Of a stretch of DNA of 64,000 nt, positions 54,112-61,499 are shown one piece after another. The notes beneath the pieces are model-generated. The model was given only the letters and a program-made list of their open reading frames with translations. It did no database searches and was not told the DNA's origin. The stretch is taken from contig NZ_JGYN01000004.1 of NCBI RefSeq assembly GCF_000741165.1, positions 1-64,000 on the forward strand, given 5' to 3'. The position numbers were made by a program, and so were the translations under genes. Source of the DNA: Bifidobacterium biavatii DSM 23969. Lineage in GTDB: Bacteria; Actinomycetota; Actinomycetes; Actinomycetales; Bifidobacteriaceae. The number at the start of each line of letters is the position of its first letter. Position 1 is the stretch's first letter.

Positions 54112-55553
54112 CGCCGGTACGTGGCGGCACGCCGCGCAATCCCGAGCGGAGGACGGACGGGCCGATTGTCGCGCGCTTCGCGGAATTGCTCGGCACTCCC
54201 CTGTTGCCGTGGCAGAGAATGGTCGCGGATATCGCAGGGGAAATAGACCCGGATACGGGAACGTATTTTTACGATACGGTGATTCTGTCCACGCCGCGCC
54301 AGTGCGGTAAAAGCACGCTGGTGGACGCGGTGGACACGCGTAATTCGCAGTGGGGACCGAACAGGTTTATTTACTATCTCGCGCAGACCGGCAAGGACGC
54401 GGGCGACCATTTCAAAAAGTATTTGAAAGCGATACAGGCGTCCCCGCTTTCGGTGATTACCACGCGCCCGTATTTGGGTGCGGGAGACCTTCGACAGCCG
54501 TTCGTCAATGGTTCGGTGATTATGCCAAAAAGCGTGACGAAGGTCGCGGGCCACGGCGTGCAGGGCGACAAGATCACGCTGGACGAAGCTTTCTCGCTGT
54601 CCGAGGAGACCGGGAACACGATATTGGACGGCTTCATGCCGACGATGGCGACCCGTCTGAAGGCCACGGGCGTGCAACCGCAGCTGTGGATTACCTCGAC
54701 CGAGGGCACGGCCGAATCGACGTTTTTCAACAGGAAACTCGACGAATGCCGAGCGGGCGAACAGTCACGCCGAACGTGTTGGTTCGACTTCGGCATACCC
54801 GAGGACGCCGACCCAGAGGACCTCGACGCCATCATGCGCCATCATCCGGCGGCGGGCCTCTTGTGGGACAAGTCGCAGCTGGCGGACTTCAGGGAGCAAT
54901 TCAAGGGAAACCCGGCCGGTTGGGCGCGCGCGTTCGGCAACCGGCGCGACGCGGGCCTGTCCGACCGCGTGATTGACGAAGCGACGTGGGCCGTGTCGGC
55001 GGTGGCGCCGGTCAGTCCGACCGACTTGGACGGCCGTCCGGTGGTGTTCGGCGTGGCCGTGGACGTGGACGGCACCCACACCAGTATCAGCGCGGGCATC
55101 TGCAATCCGGACGACACGGTAACGACCCAGTTGCTGAAGATTCTGGACGGCACCGGATACGCGCCGACCGAACTCGCCCGTTTGTGCGCGAAGTATCACG
55201 CGCCTGCGGTGATCGACTCGCGCGGCACGGCCGCCGACCTGTCTGACCGGTTGCATCATATGACCGACCGGAACGGCGACCCGCTTATCGAGTTCGTGGA
55301 CATGGATGCCGCCGACTATCTGACCATCGGGCAAAGCTACGTGAGCGGACTCGTGAACAAGGCCGTCTATCACGCGACCGACCCCGAGCTTGACGCCAGT
55401 GCGGCCAATTCGGCGCGCAAGTGGGCCGGTGACGCGTGGCGCGTATCCCGTCGCGGTTCGACCGGACTCACCAGCCCGTTGGAATCGTGCATGTTGGCCG
55501 CGTGGGGGGCCGCGCACCGTCCGGAAGAGGCCGGACCGTTGCAGATTTTCTAG
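54108..55553 (+). CDS. Terminase large subunit
   Basis: This 481-residue packaging motor has an ATPase domain with Walker A-like STPRQCGKST near 62-71 and Walker B ITLDEAF near 158-164, a coupling STEG motif, and a C-terminal RNase H-like nuclease (VAVDVDGTHTSISAG near 322-336 and later acids FVDMDAADY). It powers DNA translocation through the portal and cuts concatemers. Confidence 0.92.
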   Translation: MTPVRGGTPRNPERRTDGPIVARFAELLGTPLLPWQRMVADIAGEIDPDTGTYFYDTVILSTPRQCGKSTLVDAVDTRNSQWGPNRFIYYLAQTGKDAGDHFKKYLKAIQASPLSVITTRPYLGAGDLRQPFVNGSVIMPKSVTKVAGHGVQGDKITLDEAFSLSEETGNTILDGFMPTMATRLKATGVQPQLWITSTEGTAESTFFNRKLDECRAGEQSRRTCWFDFGIPEDADPEDLDAIMRHHPAAGLLWDKSQLADFREQFKGNPAGWARAFGNRRDAGLSDRVIDEATWAVSAVAPVSPTDLDGRPVVFGVAVDVDGTHTSISAGICNPDDTVTTQLLKILDGTGYAPTELARLCAKYHAPAVIDSRGTAADLSDRLHHMTDRNGDPLIEFVDMDAADYLTIGQSYVSGLVNKAVYHATDPELDASAANSARKWAGDAWRVSRRGSTGLTSPLESCMLAAWGAAHRPEEAGPLQIF

Positions 55554-55651
55554 CCGCGACACGCCGGCGCATGTCGGCGATTGGCGGCACTTGGCGGTGA
55601 TTGGCGGCACGCTCGTAGACGATTTTCCGGTTTCGGCTCATTATTCGTGGC

Positions 55652-56770
55652 ATGAAATTCTTCGATCGCATCCCGGCCGCGTGGCGCGCGTTGACGCGCA
55701 GCGACGACACCGTGCCGGACGGCGTGAAACCGCCGGCGCGCGCGAGCGTGTACGACCCGCTGGCGTTGTCCACGGTGTTTCGCGGCGTGCAGGTGCTGCA
55801 AACCGCGATAACCGGGTTGCCCATCCACGAAATGCGCGGCGGGTTGAAGCTCGACACCGTGTCCGCGCTCGTGGCGCAGCCGGACGTGAACCGTTCCCGC
55901 CGTGACTTCCTCGCGGACATGGTCGCGTCCATGGTGTTGGACGGCAACGCGTTCGTGCGTCTGTTGCGCTATGGCGGTGAAGTGGTGTCGTGCGAGGTGC
56001 TGCCGCCCGCGCTCGTTGTCGTGTCGGATGACGGCAACGACCCGGCCGCGCCAAGATTGCGCTACAGCTATTTGGGACGCGACTACACGGCCGACGACAT
56101 CGTGCATTGCAAGTTCCTGAACGTGCCCGGCCGCCTGCGGGGCCTTGGCCCCATCTCGGCGGCGCGCGAGGAAGTCGAGGGCGCGAGAATGGCCCGCGAC
56201 TACAAGGCCAAGTTCTACACCGACAGCAGCAATATCAAGGGCTATTTGCAGACCGACGACAAGGTAACTCCCGAGATCGCGCAGAACGCGAAGGAAGCGT
56301 GGAGGGCGAGCGGCACGGCCGGCGACATCAAGGTGTTGGGCAGCAAATTGAAGTACGTGCCGTTGGACATGAAGCCGGCCGACTTGCAGTTCTTGGAGAC
56401 GCAGAAGTTCGATACGACGCAGATCGCCCGACTGTTGGGCATTCCCGCGTCGATCATGCTGGCCGCCGTTGACGGCTCGAATCTGACCTATTCGAATATC
56501 GAACAGTCGTGGATTGAGTTCGCCGACTACACGCTGGCGGCCTACGCGGGCGAGATTGAAGAACTGTTCAATCGTCTGCTGCCGCGTGGCCGTACGGCTG
56601 AGTTCGATTGGGACAGTTCGCGGCGCGCGGACATGGCCGACCGGTTCAACGCGTACCAGACCGCTATCGCGTCCGGTTGGATGACCGTCAATGAAGTGCG
56701 CGCCCGCGAGGCATTGCCGCCGTTGGACGCGCTTATTGCTCAGGAGGTGGAGACGAATGCAGGTGCATGA
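55652..56770 (+). CDS. Portal protein, HK97 type
   Basis: This 372-residue protein forms the dodecameric DNA gate of the head. Family marks: STVFRGVQVLQTAITGLP near 42-59, DGNAFVRLLR near 96-105, LGRDYTADDIVH and the IARLLGIPASIM loop. It is preceded by 98 bases with two copies of GATTGGCGGCAC. Its 3' end overlaps the next gene's start by 14 bases. Confidence 0.92.
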   Translation: MKFFDRIPAAWRALTRSDDTVPDGVKPPARASVYDPLALSTVFRGVQVLQTAITGLPIHEMRGGLKLDTVSALVAQPDVNRSRRDFLADMVASMVLDGNAFVRLLRYGGEVVSCEVLPPALVVVSDDGNDPAAPRLRYSYLGRDYTADDIVHCKFLNVPGRLRGLGPISAAREEVEGARMARDYKAKFYTDSSNIKGYLQTDDKVTPEIAQNAKEAWRASGTAGDIKVLGSKLKYVPLDMKPADLQFLETQKFDTTQIARLLGIPASIMLAAVDGSNLTYSNIEQSWIEFADYTLAAYAGEIEELFNRLLPRGRTAEFDWDSSRRADMADRFNAYQTAIASGWMTVNEVRAREALPPLDALIAQEVETNAGA

Positions 56771-58355
56771 GATCGGTTTAAGGGGCGTGTGTCTCAGATC
56801 GGTCGAGGACGGCGACGGGCGAACCGTGGAGGGTGTGGCCGTCCCGTTCGGTCAGATTATCGACACGTGGACCGGTGCGGAAACGTTCGACGCGGATTGT
56901 CGGTTTGACGACATCGAGTCGGCGAAGCTGTGCTATCAGCACGGCGAACTGATCGGCCGTATCACGGCTGCTGAGACCCGAGAGGATGGCTTGCACATCA
57001 CCGCCCGTATTTCGGACACGCAGCGCGGCCGGGACGTGGTGGCCCTGTTGCGCGACGGCGCGCTGGACAGTCTCAGCATCGGGTTCATCCCCATGGAAGA
57101 CGAAGTGGACAAGGCCGGTATCACGCACCGCAAGCGCGTGCGCCTGCTGGAAACGTCGGTGGTGTCGTGGCCCGCGTACGAGGCCGCGAAGATCACCGGA
57201 CAGCGCAACATGCAAGTCCAGTCCGAACCGGACACGAAACCGTTGGAAAACCAAGAAAACCACAATCAGGAAAGCGAGGAATCCCGCATGGACAAGGAAC
57301 TGGAAGACATGCTTGCCGGCATCAAGGACGAACAGCGTGCACTTAAGGCAGCACTGGCGGCCGGCGGCTCGAACGCGCCCGCGAAGAAGATTGGCGGCGA
57401 GTACCGTTCGGCCGGCGAGTATCTACAGGCGCTCTACAAGGGCGACGACACGGCCGCGCAGCTCATGGCTGACTGCCGTGATCTGATCGCGACCGGCGAC
57501 ACGGGCAACACCGTCGCGTGGATCGCGGACGATTTGCGCCTTATCGAAATGCGACGCAAGGTCACGAACATTCTGACCCACGACACGCTGCCGGCCACGG
57601 GCATGAGCATGGAATACAACGTGGTCGCCACCGACACCACGGCGGTGAACACGCAGGCCAAGGAAGGCGACGCGCTCACGTTCGGCAAGGTCACGTTCGG
57701 TACGAAGAACGCCGAAATCAAAACGTACGGCGGTTACACCACGCTGTCGCGTCAGGTGATCGAACGCAGCACCACGCCCATGCTGAACACCGCGTTGTCC
57801 GCGCTGCGCAACGCGTACGCGAAGGCCACGGAAACGGCCGTGCGTACCTTCCTGTACACGACCATCGCCGCGCAGCGCGACGCGGCCACCGGCGCGAACA
57901 AGATCGACGCGCCCGCGACCCTCGCGGCCATGACTATCGACCAGTGGGCGGCGTTGATTATGGACGCGGCCGAACTCGCGGACGATCGCAACGTGAACCT
58001 GACCCGTTTGGGCGTGAGCAAGGACGTCATGGCCGCGCTTATCAAGCTCAAGGACACCGGCAGCAGGTTCTTCGACCTGTCCGGCGACGGTTCCGACACG
58101 CTCGGCGACTTCGATCTGACCGGCATCGCGGGCCGGTTCCTGCGCGTGCCCGTGCAGATGCTCCCGAACGCGCCGGCCGGCACCGCGTGCTTCATCGATT
58201 CGGAGTCCGTGACCGTGTGGGAGTCCGGCGGCCCGACCCAGCTCACCGACGGAGACGTGACCAAACTCACTAACGACTACAGCGTGTACGGGTACATGGC
58301 CGTCGCCGCGACCCATCCGACCGGTCTTATCCCGGTCAAGTTCAAGACCGCGTGA
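56757..58355 (+). CDS. Prohead protease-major capsid protein fusion
   Basis: A single 532-residue frame joins the maturation protease and the capsid subunit. Residues about 1-145 are an HK97-type S78/U35 protease (EGVAVPFGQ, CYQHGELIGRI with the catalytic His, DSLSIGF with the Ser). A linker with many Gln, Glu and Asn (about 150-180) and the delta/scaffold helix (about 180-205) follow, then the HK97 fold: GDTGNTVAWIADDLRLIEMRR, a beta-hinge, and the C-terminal FIDSESVTVW strand region. Cleavage near the linker would release mature capsid protein. ATG 56757 follows AGGAGGTGG. Fusion is rarer than two genes but is known in tailed phages. Confidence 0.88.
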   Translation: MQVHEIGLRGVCLRSVEDGDGRTVEGVAVPFGQIIDTWTGAETFDADCRFDDIESAKLCYQHGELIGRITAAETREDGLHITARISDTQRGRDVVALLRDGALDSLSIGFIPMEDEVDKAGITHRKRVRLLETSVVSWPAYEAAKITGQRNMQVQSEPDTKPLENQENHNQESEESRMDKELEDMLAGIKDEQRALKAALAAGGSNAPAKKIGGEYRSAGEYLQALYKGDDTAAQLMADCRDLIATGDTGNTVAWIADDLRLIEMRRKVTNILTHDTLPATGMSMEYNVVATDTTAVNTQAKEGDALTFGKVTFGTKNAEIKTYGGYTTLSRQVIERSTTPMLNTALSALRNAYAKATETAVRTFLYTTIAAQRDAATGANKIDAPATLAAMTIDQWAALIMDAAELADDRNVNLTRLGVSKDVMAALIKLKDTGSRFFDLSGDGSDTLGDFDLTGIAGRFLRVPVQMLPNAPAGTACFIDSESVTVWESGGPTQLTDGDVTKLTNDYSVYGYMAVAATHPTGLIPVKFKTA

Positions 58356-58370
58356 AAATGAGGTGACCAT

Positions 58371-59219
58371 ATGGCGGTACGCACATTAGGGCCGGGCAGT
58401 CTGAAAATCGGCGCGACCGGCAGCGAACGGGACTTCAGCGCGGACGTGATTAACACCGCGTTGGAACCGTCCACGTCCAGCGAGGACAACGACAATTTCC
58501 TTGACGGGCACACCGAGGGCGGCAGCCAGACCGAATCGTGGACGCTCACGGGCACGATCAAGGAGGACTTCAGCACCGGCGGCGTGCAGGCGTGGTGTCT
58601 GGCGCATTCCGGCGAGACCATGCCGTTCACGTGGATACCGAACACGGACGGCAGCCTGAAACTCACCGGTTCGCTAATCGTGTCTTCGATCAAGTTCGGC
58701 GGCGACGTGAAAACGAAGAACAGCAACGACTTCAGTTTCACCGCGTTCGACATCGAAGCGCACGAAGCCAATGTGAACCTGTTGCAGTACGGGCCGGCGT
58801 CGGGCAACAACCTGACCTCGACCGTGCAAGCCGACGGCAGCCTGCTCTTGTCAGACGCGGGCGTGGCCAAACGTAACGGTGTTGCGTGGACATTCCCGTT
58901 CATCGGTCACGACGGAGAAAAAATGGTCTTCGGATACGTTGACCTACCGGATAAGGCAGCTTCGAAAGTCGAAGCCATCACCACGAACGGCGACCCGACC
59001 GAACTCGCGTTGATCTACGGAACATCGAACCTGATAACGTTCACCGTACCGGACGGTACCGCGTCCGTCCGCCTGTCGATCATCCGGCGTTCAACCGACG
59101 ACACGGACAAGATGAACGGCATTTGCAAAATCCAGTTGCAGAAGGGTTCAACACTCACCGACTGGGAAAAGCCCGCCGTAACAACGCTTAAGGGGGGGGG
59201 GTATGAATATCTTGCCTGA
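58371..59219 (+). CDS. Tail-tube paralogue with appended binding module
   Basis: Residues 1-128 are about three-quarters identical by eye to the tail-tube protein at 60252, including SADVINTALEPSTSSEDND and GGDVKTKNSNDFSFTA. The next 150 residues form a beta-rich module with NLLQYGPASGN and a KIQLQKGSTLTDWEKPAVT end, a pattern I associate with carbohydrate-binding decorations in phage tail proteins. The frame then crosses ten G (59192-59201) and stops at 59219. With nine G it would continue into the next ORF, giving 387 residues. Its place, directly after the capsid gene, is where head-decoration genes are usual. Confidence 0.72.
   Translation: MAVRTLGPGSLKIGATGSERDFSADVINTALEPSTSSEDNDNFLDGHTEGGSQTESWTLTGTIKEDFSTGGVQAWCLAHSGETMPFTWIPNTDGSLKLTGSLIVSSIKFGGDVKTKNSNDFSFTAFDIEAHEANVNLLQYGPASGNNLTSTVQADGSLLLSDAGVAKRNGVAWTFPFIGHDGEKMVFGYVDLPDKAASKVEAITTNGDPTELALIYGTSNLITFTVPDGTASVRLSIIRRSTDDTDKMNGICKIQLQKGSTLTDWEKPAVTTLKGGGYEYLA
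59192..59201 (+). repeat. Homopolymeric tract of ten G
   Basis: The tract is located at the 3' end of the tail-tube paralogue and just before the ATG at 59203. Loss of one G fuses the two ORFs. Such tracts are prone to slippage in replication and in translation. Confidence 0.9.
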
Positions 59220-59535
59220 AATCAACGTGTCCACGGATACGGTGACAGCCCGCACGACATCCGACGGCGTACTTGTGGAAAAGCTGACCGAGAGCGGTGC
59301 CGACTTGACGAAAATATCTCTTGAATCTGGAACTTACCGACTGTCAACGGACTGCGAAACGGCATACTCACGCGTCAATTCCATCACGGTAATCGCGAAC
59401 AATACTGATGGCACCTATAAAGACACCGAAACGTTCCGGCCGGAACAAGCCGGAACATATACGTTTCGTGTCATCAAGGCCAACAAGTTCACAGTTCCCC
59501 TCACGTTTCACCCGGTGTTGGAGCGGTTGGCGTGA
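59203..59535 (+). CDS. C-terminal domain ORF downstream of the G tract
   Basis: This 110-residue beta-rich ORF has no recognised family. It overlaps the upstream frame by 17 bases and its ATG is one base after the G tract, which could serve as a ribosome-binding site. Read with nine G it is the continuation of the tail-tube paralogue (…TLKGGG-MNILPEINV). It may be expressed separately, by slippage, or only in tract-length variants. Confidence 0.6.
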   Translation: MNILPEINVSTDTVTARTTSDGVLVEKLTESGADLTKISLESGTYRLSTDCETAYSRVNSITVIANNTDGTYKDTETFRPEQAGTYTFRVIKANKFTVPLTFHPVLERLA

Positions 59536-59867
59536 TGGCGGACGATACGGCGAAGCTCGTGGCCCTGTTGCGCAACGAGGTGAACGTGTTGGCCGGCGAC
59601 GACGATCGGCTGGCGGAGAAGATCGCGGCGGCCATCGTGTACGTGGACGGCGCGATAGGCGGGCACGTGGTCGCGGATTCGGTGCGCGTGGATTGCATCG
59701 TGTCGTGCGCGGCCGATTTGTATAACTCGCGTGACGCGCGGTTGGGCGTGATGAACGTGGCCGATAGCACGCTGGAACCGTTCCGCGTGTCCACCGACCC
59801 GTTGCGCAGCGTGTGGCCGAAGCTGAACGCGGCGGGCGTGCCGACCGGCGGGCTGGTGATCGCATGA
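59535..59867 (+). CDS. Head-tail connector protein
   Basis: This 110-residue helical protein has the pattern of HK97 gp6-like connectors: an N-terminal helix LVALLRNEVNVLAGDDDRLAEKIAAAIVYVDG, then CIVSCAADLYNSRDARLG. It attaches below the portal ring. ATG 59535 overlaps the previous stop by one base; it overlaps the next gene by four. Confidence 0.72.
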   Translation: MADDTAKLVALLRNEVNVLAGDDDRLAEKIAAAIVYVDGAIGGHVVADSVRVDCIVSCAADLYNSRDARLGVMNVADSTLEPFRVSTDPLRSVWPKLNAAGVPTGGLVIA

Positions 59868-60232
59868 CCGAGATTATCGAGGAACGTGACAGGCTGGTGG
59901 AACGGCTCACCGAAGTGCTTGGCAGTCTGGTAAGCACCGTGACGATCGACGCGGCCGAGGCCCGCCCGTTGCCGGGCACGGCCGTAGTGTTGGTCGAACC
60001 GCCGACCATCGAGTACGAGGGCTGGCAGTTCGTGAACATCACATGGACGTTGGACGTGATCGCCGGCACGATGGCGACCCAGACCGCGTCGATGGACCTG
60101 CTCATGCCCGTGTTGGAACGCCTGCACGAACAGGGGTTGAACATGCGCAAGGCCGAACCGGTCACCTATCAGCTTGCGGGCGCGGGACAGTTGGCCGCCT
60201 ATCAGATCACGTTAAACCCATTGGAAATCTGA
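59864..60232 (+). CDS. Tail terminator/completion protein
   Basis: This 122-residue alpha/beta protein begins with helix EERDRLVERLTEVLGSLV followed by strands (GTAVVLVEPP, QFVNITWTLDVIAG). Size and position between connector and tail tube suit the tail terminator that caps the tube. The assignment relies on gene order. Confidence 0.6.
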   Translation: MTEIIEERDRLVERLTEVLGSLVSTVTIDAAEARPLPGTAVVLVEPPTIEYEGWQFVNITWTLDVIAGTMATQTASMDLLMPVLERLHEQGLNMRKAEPVTYQLAGAGQLAAYQITLNPLEI

Positions 60233-60251
60233 ACCAGAAAGGAATCTAGCC

Positions 60252-60659
60252 ATGGCTGAGAAAACTCGTACGCTCGGGCCGGGCAGTCTGCGTATCGGCG
60301 CGACCGGCAGCGTGAAGGACTTCAGCGCGGATGTGATTAACACCGCATTGGAACCGTCCACGTCCAGCGAGGACAACGACGTGTTCCTTGACGGACACAC
60401 CGAGGGCGGCACGCAGACCGAAACTTGGGCGCTCACGGGCACGATCAAGGAGGACTTCAGCACCACCGGCCTTCAGGTGTGGTGTCTGCAAAACAGCGGC
60501 AAAACGTTGCCGTTCGCGTGGATACCGAACACGGCCGGCGGGTTGAAGCTGTCCGGCGACGTGGTTATCGCGTCGATCAAGTTCGGCGGCGATGTGAAGA
60601 CGAAGAACAGCAACGACTTCAGTTTTACCGCGTTGAACGTGACGGCCGGGAAGGCGTAG
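60252..60659 (+). CDS. Major tail tube protein
   Basis: This 135-residue protein should stack into the tail tube. It is a compact beta-rich protein (GTIKEDFSTTGLQVWCLQ, GGDVKTKNSNDFSFTALNV) in the usual tail-module position. It is the short version of the paralogue at 58371. ATG 60252 follows GAAAGGAAT. Confidence 0.75.
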   Translation: MAEKTRTLGPGSLRIGATGSVKDFSADVINTALEPSTSSEDNDVFLDGHTEGGTQTETWALTGTIKEDFSTTGLQVWCLQNSGKTLPFAWIPNTAGGLKLSGDVVIASIKFGGDVKTKNSNDFSFTALNVTAGKA

Positions 60660-60661
60660 CC

Positions 60662-61048
60662 GTGGGCAAGCAAACCGCGCTCATGGTGGTGGGGCAAAAA
60701 AGGTTCGTGCAGACCATGCGCAAGGCCGGCGCGGACATGACCGAGTTGAAGGGCGTGAACCGTCAGGCGGCCGACATCGCCCTGCCGGCGGTCAAGGCGC
60801 TCGTACCCAAGGGCAAGAGCGGCAAGTTGGCGCGCAGCGTGCGCGCCGGCGCGACCAAACGCGCGGGCGTGATTCGCGCCGGAAAGTCCACCGTCCCGTA
60901 CGCGGGACCACTGAACTACGGTTGGCCCGGCCACCATATCGAACCCATGTTGTTCGTGAACACCGGCGTTGCCAGAAGTGAACCCGCATGGCAGCGCCCG
61001 TACAAGGAATTTATCGAAAAGACACTATCCCAAGTGAAGGGAGCATAG
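60662..61048 (+). CDS. HK97 gp10-like / minor tail-assembly protein
   Basis: This 128-residue basic protein starts at GTG 60662. It contains PAVKALVPKGKSGKLARSVRAG and ends PYKEFIEKTLSQ, the pattern of HK97 gp10-like putative tail components (APKRTGALRRSI-type). By common gene order it would act in head-tail joining, yet here it follows the tube gene. Function is tentative. Confidence 0.65.
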   Translation: MGKQTALMVVGQKRFVQTMRKAGADMTELKGVNRQAADIALPAVKALVPKGKSGKLARSVRAGATKRAGVIRAGKSTVPYAGPLNYGWPGHHIEPMLFVNTGVARSEPAWQRPYKEFIEKTLSQVKGA

Positions 61049-61050
61049 GC

Positions 61051-61326
61051 ATGAAGCAGAAGACAGCGACTATCTACTACGCGGACGGGCACGAAGACGT
61101 CGTGAACCTGACCGCCCGCGCGCAGTGCAAGGCCGAGGAACACGCGCAGGTGAACGGCTGGGGTTCGGCCGAGGACTGCAAGATTCGGTTCGTGTACTAC
61201 TACGTGTACGCGGCCGCACGCACGAGCGGTAAAACCAGTCTGCCGTATGACGCTTGGATTGATTCGATCATCGACGTGCAGGTCAACGTGCCCGAGGACA
61301 ACGACGCGGAAAACCCTACCGTCTAG
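61051..61326 (+). CDS. Tail assembly chaperone, short form (gpG-like)
   Basis: This 91-residue protein precedes the tape measure, as gpG does in lambda-like phages, and should coat the tape measure during assembly. It is acidic at the end (PEDNDAENPTV). Near its stop lies the slippery heptamer A AAC CCT (61311-61317), allowing a -1 shift to the longer form. ATG 61051. Confidence 0.78.
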   Translation: MKQKTATIYYADGHEDVVNLTARAQCKAEEHAQVNGWGSAEDCKIRFVYYYVYAAARTSGKTSLPYDAWIDSIIDVQVNVPEDNDAENPTV

Positions 61327-61499
61327 CCGAGTGGCCCGACGACAGTCTGGGCGTGCTGTCGTTTCTGCTTGCCAGTCGGTTCGGCGGCACGCCGTGGCAG
61401 TGGCGGGCCGAGGCGAGCGACTTGGATTGGGGCACTGGCTTGCGTCTCTTGCAGTTGGAACGGGAACGTTGGGAGGAGGTGAACGAGGATGGGTCATAG
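61051..61499 (+). CDS. Tail assembly chaperone, -1 frameshift long form (gpGT-like)
   Basis: After slipping -1 at AAACCCT the ribosome would read about 60 more codons, including PDDSLGVLSFLLASRFGG and WEEVNEDGS, to TAG 61497. This extension has coherent coding character and overlaps the tape-measure start by 11 bases. A seven-base stem ACGACAG/CTGTCGT lies at 61339-61362, somewhat far downstream. This mechanism is established for tailed phages. Confidence 0.75.
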
